This document shows, in pieces, positions 34,083-41,804 of a stretch of 41,804 bases of DNA. This DNA is from Nitrospiraceae bacterium (lineage in GTDB: Bacteria; Nitrospirota; Nitrospiria; Nitrospirales; Nitrospiraceae). How positions within the stretch are numbered: the first letter of the stretch is position 1; each line of letters starts with the position of its first letter. A program made the position numbers and the translations under genes. Where the stretch lies: NCBI GenBank assembly GCA_013140715.1, contig JABFSG010000078.1, positions 1 through 41,804 of the forward strand, in the 5' to 3' direction. The notes below the pieces were generated by a model, which searched no databases, had not been told where the DNA came from, and was given only the letters and a program-made list of their open reading frames with translations.

Positions 34083-35591
34083 TCAAGGGCAAGGGATCGA
34101 ATTCGCCAATGTCGCCGGGCGCAAGACATTAGTCGTTCCGCTTTCGTCTGGCCCAAGCACATTGTTCGTAAACCGGCAGCCGTATGTCGCAGTAGCGACA
34201 GTGGCCGGTGTCGTGACATCGTCGCCCAGCGGCTTGATGCCATCACGTTCCCACTTGATCATGTCGTCGAATGCGCTGACCTGCTCGGCGATTGTGAAAT
34301 CGCAATGGCTGACGCCGCGAATCGCTCGTTGCACCAGCCAGGCGCTGTTGCCCTTGGCTGTTACCCGGTTTCGATAGATCTGTTCCATGCTGAATGGAAC
34401 GAACAGGTCCCCCAACGTGTGGATCGAAACCACGGGGGTTGTGAACTCGCCGTTGATCACGGGAATCCAGCGAAGGCCGTCCCTCCGCAGGCGATTGGCG
34501 TCAGTTGCCGCGGTCAACTTCTGTGTTGAGTCATTGAGCGCCGTCGATCCTGCTATGTCACCATCGATGCTGTAGGTGAAAGCCTCGGTGTCAAGTACGT
34601 TGTTGTTCAGGATGCCTGCGATCGTGCCGTCCGAGCTGAAGGTCCCATAGGCCGATGGAAAGCTGCCGCCGAAGGCGATGCCGAGGTCGAACATCGGGCG
34701 TGTGCCACCGGTGAGATTCTTCAGCACCGACAGATACTTTTCCCCGGTGGCTGTCGGCACCGAGGGGAAGGTTAGGAACAGACTGTCGGTTACAAGGGCA
34801 CTCACGTCGGACCACTGTGCGGTCGGATAGTTCGGAATCCCTGCCAACGCTTGCGCCGCGACTTGCATGGCGGCGAACTGATTGAACAGCTCGACGTCGC
34901 CGACATTGCCGCACATCGGTACGGCGCCGTGGTATCTCACTTTATTTCGAGCTGTGGCGATGGTTTCGTCTTCAATGGCCGCGGCCGCAATGTGCCCACC
35001 CATCGAATGTCCAGTGATGTAGATTTTGGCCGGTGCGGCGAGCGAACGCAAGTTTTGCGCGGCGATGGCGGTGAATTGAAGCGCAAGCGCATTGGTATCT
35101 TCGATGCCGGCGCGCACATCGTAGTAGTTCTTGCTGTAACTCGATGCCGCCCAGGCATAGTCGTTCTGGATCAGATAGCGTCGAATGGAGGGGTTTACGA
35201 CACTCAATACGCTGCCGTTCCCAGCGAAGCCATGCGTATACATCACAAGCTTGCCGTTCCAGGCGGCGGGCACTTCGATTCGGTAGCCGGCGCCGTCCAA
35301 CACGCCGGCCCAGCGACTGGTCGTGCTCATGTCGGTCACGTCGCCGACCGCCTCCGGCATTGCCGCGAAAGTCGTTGCGGTCGTGTCGGCTACGAAGGCT
35401 CGGCTGTCCTGTGCGCGTGTTTCCTCAAGGGTCGAGGTTGGGTCCGAGGCTGGACTGCTGCCGCTGCCGCAGGCCACCAGTATGGTTGTACCGATGAGGG
35501 CAAGGGCGATCGAACAGATGGATGATTGAACGATCAATGGTTTTGAAACACGTTTCCTCTCTCGCCGGCTGTGGGAAAACCATTCCAGCAT
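34083..35591 (-). CDS. Lipoprotein alpha/beta hydrolase
   Basis: I chose the start at 35591 (502 residues); an in-frame ATG at 35669 would add residues encoded partly by a repeat element. A lipobox, TTILVAC, lies near residue 42. The catalytic core has a GHSMGG nucleophile elbow (Ser196), preceded by KLVMYTHGFAGNGS, the oxyanion-hole region. A late segment IHTLGDLFVPF may hold the Asp, and GVSHCDF the His. The long intervening part suggests a large lid. It resembles secreted bacterial prolyl-oligopeptidase or poly-ester hydrolase-like enzymes in outline, but no precise substrate can be given. No strong ribosome-binding site is visible. Confidence 0.8.
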   Translation of the reverse strand: MLEWFSHSRRERKRVSKPLIVQSSICSIALALIGTTILVACGSGSSPASDPTSTLEETRAQDSRAFVADTTATTFAAMPEAVGDVTDMSTTSRWAGVLDGAGYRIEVPAAWNGKLVMYTHGFAGNGSVLSVVNPSIRRYLIQNDYAWAASSYSKNYYDVRAGIEDTNALALQFTAIAAQNLRSLAAPAKIYITGHSMGGHIAAAAIEDETIATARNKVRYHGAVPMCGNVGDVELFNQFAAMQVAAQALAGIPNYPTAQWSDVSALVTDSLFLTFPSVPTATGEKYLSVLKNLTGGTRPMFDLGIAFGGSFPSAYGTFSSDGTIAGILNNNVLDTEAFTYSIDGDIAGSTALNDSTQKLTAATDANRLRRDGLRWIPVINGEFTTPVVSIHTLGDLFVPFSMEQIYRNRVTAKGNSAWLVQRAIRGVSHCDFTIAEQVSAFDDMIKWERDGIKPLGDDVTTPATVATATYGCRFTNNVLGPDESGTTNVLRPATLANSIPCP

Positions 35592-35640
35592 AGCAGTACT
35601 ACGGTGGTTGACACGTTTGGGACAAGAGGAGAATGTACTC

Positions 35641-35766
35641 GCAGGATGCTCAAAATGGCCGTTCAGCAAGGCCGCAGCGAGCGACGAGGCGAAGCGTACC
35701 CTCTGCGGTACGTTGAGCCTCAGAGCGACGCGAGAACGATGCTGACGGACTTTTTCAGCATCCTGT
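35641..35766. mobile_element. MITE-like element, 126 bp
   Basis: Terminal inverted repeats GCAGGATGCT and AGCATCCTGT bound the element, with further imperfect pairing inward (GGCCGTTCAGCA with TGCTGACGGAC). A central hairpin pairs GAGGC...CGTACC with GGTACG...GCCTC. It has no coding capacity. Its right end supplies the last base of the stop codon of the minus-strand gene at 35766, and its left part overlaps a possible upstream start of the hydrolase gene. Confidence 0.8.
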
Positions 35767-36014
35767 TAGAGCATATCGAGCAATGATCCCGTGAGACAAA
35801 TAATACTCATTACGATATAGCCGTAGGCCGTCACATAGGCAACGCGACGGACATGTTTTGGACCCCATACCATTTTTACGATTGTGGGAAGATAGATGGC
35901 AAACATCCATTCCGGTGGATCGGTGATCCAGGGCCAATCCTGTTTCAAGCCATAGACCAAGACTGCGCCAAATACGAGCCCGATTGTACAGACAAAAAGG
36001 TCAAGAATTTCCAT
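35766..36014 (-). CDS. Small membrane protein, paralogue of the gene at 31679
   Basis: The 82-residue protein has hydrophobic segments at about 4-22 and 58-80. The core ITDPPEWMFAIYLPTIVKM and VWGPKHVR nearly repeats the protein at 31679. The family is unknown to me. The gene ends exactly at the boundary of a MITE-like element, so its present stop codon depends on that insertion or boundary. Confidence 0.75.
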   Translation of the reverse strand: MEILDLFVCTIGLVFGAVLVYGLKQDWPWITDPPEWMFAIYLPTIVKMVWGPKHVRRVAYVTAYGYIVMSIICLTGSLLDML

Positions 36015-36165
36015 AGAGCGAGCTTTCTATTTTCGACGTATTAAGAAGAGCGGGGCATTGTACTTATTTGGGCCTGGCGGGTCCAGCCCGCATTATTGAT
36101 GCCGGTTTGTCGTGAAAACGATGAGCTTCGTCGCATGACCTGCAGACAGAGCGTAGCTGAAGAGT

Positions 36166-36202
36166 GGGACAGGCACCGCCGCAGACGGCGGAGCCAGTCC
36201 CC
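36166..36202. repeat. REP-like palindrome (GGGACAGGC family)
   Basis: GGGACAGGCACCGCCG pairs with CGGCGGAGCCAGTCCC. This copy lies 23 kb from the others in the window, showing that the family is dispersed. Confidence 0.85.
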
Positions 36203-36337
36203 TGGCCGCCGTATGCCCGTCTCGTAACGCGACTGCGCGATTTCGCGACGAATTGTCATGAATAATGTGGGTTAATTTGACTGGCGGGACTATGGCTTTG
36301 TGGCGGAGCTGATGGCCGCGACAAGGGCATGTTGGGC

Positions 36338-36524
36338 TAGGAGCCTGTCCGAGTAATCCTTCGTTGCGAGGCGAAGGAGATGCTGGTAGATGCAAGGCCA
36401 CAGGCTCGAAAAAACCGGAGGCGTATTCACTGGAATACGTTGAGGTTTTTTTCGGGTCGAGAACGATGCAGATGCCTGCAGATCGTTTGCCGCAGCAGAA
36501 TGGTATTACTCGGACAGGCTCCTA
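36338..36524. mobile_element. MITE-like element, 187 bp with perfect 20-bp terminal inverted repeats
   Basis: TAGGAGCCTGTCCGAGTAAT (36338-36357) is repeated inverted at 36505-36524. A central stem-loop pairs CTCGA/TCGAG, AAAAAACC/GGTTTTTT and CGTATTC/GAATACG. It shares TACGTTGAG and CGAGAACGATGC core words with the element at 35641. Another end sequence (GGCCTGTCCGAGTC, 36527-36540) follows at once and lies within the 3' end of the Sel1 gene. Apart from this element and the palindrome at 36166, nothing is seen in 36015-36521. Confidence 0.85.
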
Positions 36525-37019
36525 GGGGCCTGTCCGAGTCTTCCACTCTTTTGCGCGCTTTTGTGCTTCGGCAATTTGCGCCGGCTTCATCTGCCTGGCG
36601 AGATCATTGCGGTTGAGAGTAGCGCGGGGATGCCCGTTTTCTGCCGCCAGGCCGTACCACATGTAGGCCTGGACCAAGTCTACAGGTCCGCCCTGGCCGA
36701 AGGCAGACAGCAGGCCCAGGTAGAACTGCGCGTTGGCTTCTCCCTGAGCGGCAGATTTTTCATACCACTCGCGCGCCTTTTCGTTGCTCTGAGGGATGCC
36801 GTCTCCGTTTTGATGCAGTAAGCCGAAGTAGAACTGAGCGCGTGCATCTCCCTGCTCGGCGAGCGGTCGCCACTCACGCAATGCCTTTTCAAAGTCTCCC
36901 CGGTTTTTCGCCTCCATGCCGGCTTGAAAGTCCGCCCAGGCGGGCAGGGCGAGACTGACGACCGGTAGCACAAGGCCGATGAGGAACCGGAGCTGCATAG
37001 ACCGTCGGTTACAAGGCAT
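36522..37019 (-). CDS. Sel1-repeat periplasmic protein
   Basis: The 165-residue product (ATG at 36998 is an alternative start) has a signal peptide to about residue 29 (PAWA site). Two to three Sel1/TPR-type repeats follow: AEQGDARAQFYFGLLHQNG, YEKSAAQGEANAQFYLG and YMWYGLAAENGHPRA. Such helical repeats mediate protein binding. The last residues (TRTGP) and the TAG stop are encoded by a MITE end sequence, so the C-terminus was probably altered by the insertion. Confidence 0.85.
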   Translation of the reverse strand: MPCNRRSMQLRFLIGLVLPVVSLALPAWADFQAGMEAKNRGDFEKALREWRPLAEQGDARAQFYFGLLHQNGDGIPQSNEKAREWYEKSAAQGEANAQFYLGLLSAFGQGGPVDLVQAYMWYGLAAENGHPRATLNRNDLARQMKPAQIAEAQKRAKEWKTRTGP

Positions 37020-37089
37020 TCTCCATCACGGCAGGCCAGTCCCTCTTCCGGCGGCCCATCCATTCTCCCAATATCTATCCGGCGTCAAT

Positions 37090-37683
37090 CTATTGAGGTG
37101 GGTAACTATCGATCGGGATCATCAAGTGAGCATAGGGTGTGTCAGACCACATGACCCATGGTCCTCCGTTTTTGGAATTGGTCGACACATTTTTCAATGC
37201 AGCCACGTCAGGTACGAGAACCATGATGTGTGCGCCGACTCCTTCCACCCAATCGTCTCCCGGTTTGGGCCCCTTGGCATAGGGATCCGTATTGCTCACC
37301 GGGGTGTCACCTTGCAACATATAGCCGATGCCGACTTGTGTGTAGGTCGGCTTCTTCTTATTCTTCAATGCGTCCTTGAAGTTGAGCCAAGGTTCGTTCA
37401 TGCACATGGGGTCCGTGCCCGGTGTGTTGGGATTGTCTGGCATGCAGGTCCACCCGTTTGTGCCCTTGCGAAGCTCTTTCCCATCCCAATCCATAATCGT
37501 CGCATTTTTAGAAAGCGAAGAAGGTCCGGCACTTTCTGCCCGCGTAAACTCGGCGGCATGACGAACCACATCGCGCCGCGCACCCCCCTCGCCAAATGCC
37601 GGCGAAAGAGGCAATGCGGCGGTTATTGCTATGACCAGAACCCCTGTCAGCGAGACGGCTTTCGATTGTGTGGATGTTGTCAT
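37090..37683 (-). CDS. Conserved exported protein of unknown function
   Basis: I chose ATG 37683 (197 residues), which follows AAGGAGAGG by six bases. Residues 1-32 form a signal peptide (PAFG site). The mature part has a conserved-looking start (RAESAGPSSLSKNATIMDW, LRKGTNGWTCMPD) with two Cys (in WTCMPD and DPMCMNE) and ends in HLMIPIDSYPPQ. I have a general impression of similar unnamed proteins in many bacteria but cannot give a function. Confidence 0.8.
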   Translation of the reverse strand: MTTSTQSKAVSLTGVLVIAITAALPLSPAFGEGGARRDVVRHAAEFTRAESAGPSSLSKNATIMDWDGKELRKGTNGWTCMPDNPNTPGTDPMCMNEPWLNFKDALKNKKKPTYTQVGIGYMLQGDTPVSNTDPYAKGPKPGDDWVEGVGAHIMVLVPDVAALKNVSTNSKNGGPWVMWSDTPYAHLMIPIDSYPPQ

Positions 37684-37892
37684 AGGCACCTCTCCTTATC
37701 CGAGTGATGGCAAAACTTTACCCTAAGCGTCAAGGTATTTGGAAGCCCAATTGAAACTTCCTCGGTCAGGCTGTGCCCATCAGGTCGATGCGATCGTGTA
37801 GATTTCGCAACGTAACTTGTACGGCGGCGCATCTTTCGTGCCTCTTTGGCCCGTCGAGCTAGGCGGGCCGAATCGGCGAACTCCGGCAATAC

Positions 37893-38102
37893 TCACGTGA
37901 ACGTCGCTGTTTGTTTGATCGTAAAGCTTCCTACTCCCCGCGTAATTTTTACTTGCCCGTTTCGGCTCAAGCGACCCAGCTCGGTATAGAATTCACTCGC
38001 GGTGAATTCAGGATAGCGAGTGGTCAAGGCCTCGAACTCACCTTCAGGGGAGGTTTGGAGAAAATCGAAGATCCGGTCTGTAATGGGCCTCTGCAATGCC
38101 AT
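37893..38102 (-). CDS. Small protein with winged-helix-like pattern
   Basis: The 69-residue product starts seven bases after AAAGGAGA. The sequence suggests three helices and a beta-wing (ITDRIFDFLQTSPEGEFE, SEFYTELGRLSRNGQV, KITRGVGSFTIK), like a small winged-helix DNA-binding domain. It has no signal peptide. It stands alone, and a GGCCCG/CGGGCC hairpin lies 23-44 bases beyond its stop. Confidence 0.65.
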   Translation of the reverse strand: MALQRPITDRIFDFLQTSPEGEFEALTTRYPEFTASEFYTELGRLSRNGQVKITRGVGSFTIKQTATFT

Positions 38103-38575
38103 GAGGATTCTCCTTTCGGCTATCAGCGTATTGGTGAACTGGTTCCTCGTGCAGACTGGCCTGCGTGCCTCGTGAAGAGGACTCAGAGCGGTGTCGGCGT
38201 TGGAGCGGCGGAGACTGGAGAATCGGTCGCGTTAGGAAGGACCGGGAAGCGCGAAGGATGGGACAGTCGGCGTAGCTGAAACGCCTAGCGCCCATGCTAC
38301 GCGCGGAGCGGTTGCCTGGTCAAGCTGCCGTATTCATGCGCAGTTGTTCCCAGGCTGACACCGGATGAAGGAAATAGCAAAATCTTGGGTTTCGAGACCT
38401 GGATCGGTTTCTCTCGGTCTGATCAACGGCGGGCGGGACTGGTGGTAGGGAAATATGCGTTGGACGATACGATGTCGGAGTGCCTGGAATCAGCAGCACG
38501 AGGGGAGAGTGTATTATGGACTGAACTGTAGCTGAGCCGGTGGGTGTTGAGGAAGGTGCGAGTGCTCACTAGACG
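38103..38575. other. Intergenic region without visible feature
   Basis: No gene, strong hairpin or repeat of the window's families is seen. It should contain the promoter of the minus-strand gene ending at 37893. Confidence 0.4.
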
Positions 38576-39061
38576 CTACGTGAATCTTTTCTGCTCATCT
38601 CCCTTGCGCCTCTTTTGTTTCGCTCCGATGCGCTCGCGCTCACGTTCATAACCGACGGCGGTGTAGTACAACGCACGATCGAAGAACTTGCCGAGCATGT
38701 GCATCAGCTCCAGCTCCCCATGCAAATCCATGGCGCTGTCGGACAGACCTTCGCGTTGGACGAAGGAACGCAGGTGTTCCTTCGTGGCGGTGAGGGCCCA
38801 GTGGAAGTGGCTGTAGGCCACACCCTGCTCGGCGCGGCGCGCGCCCAGTTCTGTGTAACGTTGCTCTAGCTCGGCCTCGGTCTTCTCCAGCAGCGAGTCG
38901 CTCAGGTTGCGGTAGATCTCGCGGGTGCGGGCTTGGAGTTCGTCTGCCGGGACTTTGTGCAGATCGCTGCACCGGGGAGAGTTCCACACCTTCTCGCTGA
39001 GTTCGCGGGAAAGTTGATCGGAGTGCTTCTCGATGAGCTTCACCAATTTCACGGCCAGCAT
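38576..39061 (-). CDS. RsbRD-like N-terminal domain protein
   Basis: I chose ATG 39061 (161 residues), preceded by GGAGGTG. The protein is almost all helix: LVKLIEKHSDQLSRELSEKVWNS, EIYRNLSDSLLEK, YSHFHWALTATKEHLRSFV, ELMHMLGKFFDRALYYTAVGYERERE. This resembles the RsbRD N-terminal sensor domain found before kinase or STAS modules, but here no output domain follows and a Lys/Arg-rich tail ends the chain. It may be a stand-alone signalling or stress protein. Confidence 0.65.
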   Translation of the reverse strand: MLAVKLVKLIEKHSDQLSRELSEKVWNSPRCSDLHKVPADELQARTREIYRNLSDSLLEKTEAELEQRYTELGARRAEQGVAYSHFHWALTATKEHLRSFVQREGLSDSAMDLHGELELMHMLGKFFDRALYYTAVGYERERERIGAKQKRRKGDEQKRFT

Positions 39062-39212
39062 GCACACCTCCAGTTTTAACTGAGAAAATTGTATGTCGCA
39101 GCGGCGGCAGAAAGCAAGAAATAGACTTGTATCTGAGGTGACGAAAGATATGGCTACTCTGGCTACTTCCTCATTCTCATTGTGGGAAGGTTGCTCTAGT
39201 GCCGCTCCTCGA

Positions 39213-39544
39213 TCACGTATCGTATTTCTTTTCCATCTCGCGAGCCAAGGCTTCGGCCTCGGCGTCAGACATGTTCTCCATCTTCTTCAAAGATTTGCCG
39301 GTCACTTGTTTGAAGGTGTCAGCGCCTTTCGTTTCGCGTCCATCATATGTTTGTTCATCGCGGCATTGGCCTTGGCCTCCGCCTCGCTTTTCATCCTCTG
39401 TATTTCTCGCTGCTTCGCGTCCTCGGCCCGTTTTGCCGCTTCATGCTTGACGGCGTCGCGTTTTTCCTGTTCCAGATCCATGTCGGCGAAAGCCGGCGCG
39501 CCGGTCAGCAAGGCAACGGCAATCAACGTAAGAAATCGTTTCAT
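39213..39544 (-). pseudogene. Frameshifted secreted helical protein
   Basis: The gene opens at 39544 with a signal peptide (residues 1-20, PAFA site) followed by a charged helix rich in Glu, Lys and Ala. The frame stops at 39302. Shifting frame near 39320-39330 lets the protein continue as ADTFKQVTGKSLKKMENM and on to KKYDT, ending at 39213. The total length is one base short of a whole number of codons, so a single-base change would restore about 110 residues. It may be a true mutation or a sequencing error. Confidence 0.65.
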
Positions 39545-39829
39545 GAAGGGTCTCCTTACTGACGATAGTTCGGTGTCAGACTATTGTCGGGGGCTAGTTT
39601 ATTCCAAAGTTCGAGACCTGTCCATCATCCTGGAAGGCGAGGTGATGGACAGAGTGCGGCGAGGGGTTTGAGACGGAAAGAGACGGATAATAACGCCAGC
39701 CCGCCACGTTCCGCGAATTCAGAATGTCCCCACTTTCTTGCTTTGGAAGTGAAATCCTGTTCGGGTAGGATTATTCGCGCACGCGATGGATTGGCCGTGG
39801 TCGAGTCTACGATTCCCGCACCTCCGTGA

Positions 39830-40033
39830 TCCGTTCCCATCGACACACCGAACGAGTGGCTTCAATGGATCGGTCAGCCGGTGTTCGATCATGAGCTTAC
39901 GACGCTACGCATCTATGTGAATCGACAGCACCCGTTTGGAACTGAAGAGTGGCAGGCGACGATCGTCGCAGCATGGGGAGTAGAATCGACGCTCAGGAGG
40001 CGAGGGCGTCCGTTGAAGACGTCAGAAAAGTAG
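39830..40033 (+). pseudogene. C-terminal remnant of a REP-associated tyrosine transposase (RAYT)
   Basis: Without a start codon, this frame encodes about 67 residues ending at TAG 40031-40033. The text NEWLQWIGQP, TTLRIYVNRQHPFGTEEWQ, VESTLRRRGRPLK matches the C-terminus of IS200-like RAYT proteins (PFG..W, LESTLRPRGRPRK). The catalytic HUH and Tyr regions are missing, and an in-frame stop lies at 39827. Half of a GGGACAGGC palindrome (GCCTGTCCCC, 40034-40043) follows the stop directly, linking this enzyme type to the palindromes in the window. Confidence 0.75.
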
Positions 40034-40063
40034 CCTGTCCCCTTTTCTTCTTTTCATCATAAT

Positions 40064-40683
40064 ATGAGAAATGCGCGTGACGTCCATGCTACCGCCGCCC
40101 ATCTTTTCGTCGCCGATGACGCTTGCAATCGTGTCAGCGTTTACAACCTACCCATCACGGCCAATCAGCCGAATGCTGTCTTAGTACTCGGTCAATCGAC
40201 ATTCACCGGGTCCACTTCCGGTCTCAGCGCAACACAACTGGCGGGCCCCTTCGGGTGTGGAGCGACGATACGAGGATTCTTGTGTCCGACACGGATAGCA
40301 ATCGTGTGCTCGTGTTCAATTCGTTCCCGACATCGAACGGTATCAGCGCTGACGTCGTGTTGGGCCAGGCCGATTTTACGTCGAACGTCTTTGGCACCAC
40401 CAACTACAATTTCGAGTCGAGCAGCACTTCAAGCGTGAGTTCCAACGGTACACAGATCTTCGTCGCCGACTATTACAACAACCGAGTGATGGTCTGGAAT
40501 GCCTGGCCGACCGGCAACGGTGTTCCCGCCGATCGCGTGCTAGGGCAGCCGAATTTCACTTCTAGCACATCCAACGTAACGGCGACCGGACTGAACAACC
40601 CGAACTCCGTTAGTGTTTCTAGCCAATACCTTCTGGTTACGGACCGGGGGTCGAACCGGGTCTTGATTTGGCGGACGCAGTAG
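40064..40683 (+). pseudogene. Frameshifted NHL-repeat protein fragment
   Basis: The first frame (from 40064) encodes HLFVADDACNRVSVYNLP and PNAVLVLGQSTFTGS. After a shift near 40240-40255 a second frame continues with ILVSDTDSNRVLVFNSFP, QIFVADYYNNRVMVWNAWP and YLLVTDRGSNRVLIW to a stop at 40683. These are NHL beta-propeller repeats. There is no signal peptide and the repeats start abruptly, so the 5' end is also missing. It is a relic of a longer surface or extracellular protein. Confidence 0.75.
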
Positions 40684-40939
40684 ACTTCATCCTTTCCTCT
40701 CTCAGTCGTAGCCTGCCAGCTGATCAGCCCCATTCACACGGTTCAGGGAACAAACCATGGATACCTATGAAAAAGACTGTCAAGAGGCCAGGCTGTTCCT
40801 GTTGCGGCCGGCCCTGCGAGTCTCGATGGACCAGGGTCAGGCACCTATGCGTGCTCGAAGCACAGGATGAAATGGGACGCCGGTCGCGCAATCATTCTGC
40901 GGCTCTGAAACGCTGTGGGGCGTCTCGGTCAGTCCCCGT
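40684..40939. other. Spacer between NHL and IS110 remnants
   Basis: No convincing gene or repeat is seen in this stretch, which separates two decayed genes. Confidence 0.4.
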
Positions 40940-41320
40940 TTAGGCGTTGACCGGCTGCCCCCTCCGGATCGTCCGGAACGGCTCCTGTGTGGTCGGCATG
41001 GCATAGATGGTCTTCAGCGCCGCACGGGCGGCCACTCACCCCACATTGCCGCCATGCATCTTGTCCACGCGATAATAGAGCGCGCGAAATTGCGGGGCGC
41101 CAGAGATCGCGTGGATTGACATTTCCAGCAGAACCCAGCGCGGCCACGCGGAGCCTTGTTTGGTCAGCCGCCCCAAGCAAGTCTTGTCCGCCGAGGCATG
41201 CACCGAGGGCACCAAGCCGGCATACGAGCAGAGGTGCCGACTGTCGGGAAACCGATGGATGTCTCTAATCTCGCTTCGGATGAGCAGTGGGCGTACGGGC
41301 CGATCCCGTGGGAACAGAAG
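40940..41320 (-). pseudogene. IS110/IS116/IS902-type transposase, C-terminal remnant
   Basis: Reading leftward, the frame encodes LIRSEIRDIHRFPDSRHLCS, YAGLVPSVHASADKT, GRLTKQGSAWPRWVLLE and ALYYRVDKMHGGN, the typical C-terminal (Transposase_20) domain of IS110 enzymes. An in-frame TGA at 41036-41038 interrupts it, after which VAARAALKTIYAM continues to a TAA at 40940. The N-terminal DEDD nuclease domain is absent and the upstream part is unrelated or out of frame. The copy is inactive. Confidence 0.8.
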
Positions 41321-41411
41321 CTGGGATATCTTGAATTTGTTTTGGGCGGCTGCTTGAATCAGGCGGCAAGAAACCAAGAAGGTTCTTTTAAGTTTTCCAG
41401 GAATGCAATCA

Positions 41412-41804
41412 TCAGATCCCCTGAGCTGAGATGCGCGTGAGCAACAGAAGCTCCTCAAGCATTTCAAGAAGCGATCCCGGCGGAGGCAAGTAGATTGGTT
41501 TCCCATCGTCAACGAGCGCAGAATACCGAAGTGCGTGAGTTTTGTGCTGCTCGGAAAGCTGACGTACCAACTGGTCGTATCCGACGTTACCGTAACACCC
41601 TTTTCCATGAGCGCAGTGAGGAGCTTGTCGAGATTGTTTGGGGTCACAGGGACATTGTACTTTTTCAGATCGGCCCGGTCTGTCGCTGTGTACGGTTGAG
41701 TAGGGGTGTTGGAAGAAGGCGCCGGACCGCCACGCGCCGCGAAATGGCTCTTGGCACCTTTTTCTTCTCTTACGGCCCATCTCGATTTGTCAGGTCCTTC
41801 GGCG
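41412..41804 (-). pseudogene. Frameshifted hypothetical gene, cut by window edge
   Basis: The frame entering from the right edge reads through DKSRWAVREEKGAKSHF and DRADLKKYNVPVTPNNLDKL to MEKGVTV. A shift near 41590-41600 then continues as YDQLVRQLSEQHKTHALRYS and PGSLLEMLEELLLLTRISAQ to a stop at 41412. I recognise no family. The start lies outside the window. Its 3' side is close to an IS110 remnant, which may have caused the decay. Confidence 0.55.

Noticed and set aside
39093-39671. 192-codon plus-strand frame opposite the frameshifted helical protein
   Set aside because: Its product is a Ser/Phe/Cys-rich mirror of the charged helical protein. The minus strand has the signal peptide and coherent coding.

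Overview
The window looks like a piece of a Nitrospira-type (phylum Nitrospirota) chromosome. This is inferred from gene content, moderately high GC, many secreted and c-type cytochrome proteins, a VPLP/PEP-CTERM-like protein, and small palindromic and MITE-like repeats. No rRNA or tRNA marker is present, so the taxonomy is provisional. Two thirds of the window carries intact genes. The last 2.6 kb (from about 39.2 kb) is mostly broken genes and transposase remnants.

Region 1 (0.25-13.4 kb, + strand) is a copper-oxidase locus. It holds a truncated gene and a large exported protein that share the same signal peptide, then a 1051-residue Tat-type multicopper oxidase ending in three Ig/cadherin-like repeats. 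These are followed by an SCO1-type copper chaperone fused to cytochrome c, a lipoprotein carrying the same Ig-like repeats, a second Tat-type multicopper oxidase, and a second SCO1-type lipoprotein. Gaps between these genes hold GGGACAGGC palindromes and phased 7-bp repeats, some of which run into the coding ends.

Region 2 (13.6-23.5 kb, + strand) is a compact type II secretion/pilus-like operon with overlapping genes: gspG, gspF, gspE, PilM/GspL-like, PilN-like, PilO-like, PilP/GspC-like, secretin, and three more pseudopilins, one of which lacks the usual Glu at +5. Type II systems export folded, Tat-delivered proteins, so the operon may carry the two oxidases across the outer membrane. CCCC-N8-GGGG sites lie upstream of both regions.

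Region 3 (23.9-27.2 kb) has two convergent di-heme cytochrome c peroxidase/MauG-family genes. The first is preceded by a 39-codon ORF with a near-perfect ribosome-binding site. Region 4 (27.7-38.1 kb, mostly - strand) has a four-lipoprotein CsgG/PEGA/DUF4810/DUF799 operon, an MFS transporter, an outer-membrane barrel, two paralogous small membrane proteins, a VPLP-CTERM-like protein, a lipoprotein alpha/beta hydrolase, a Sel1-repeat protein and small conserved proteins. Two MITE-like elements abut or supply stop codons here.

Region 5 (38.6-41.8 kb) has an RsbRD-like protein, a frameshifted secreted helical protein, the C-terminal remnant of a REP-associated (RAYT) transposase, a frameshifted NHL-repeat fragment, an IS110-type transposase remnant, and a frameshifted hypothetical gene running off the window.
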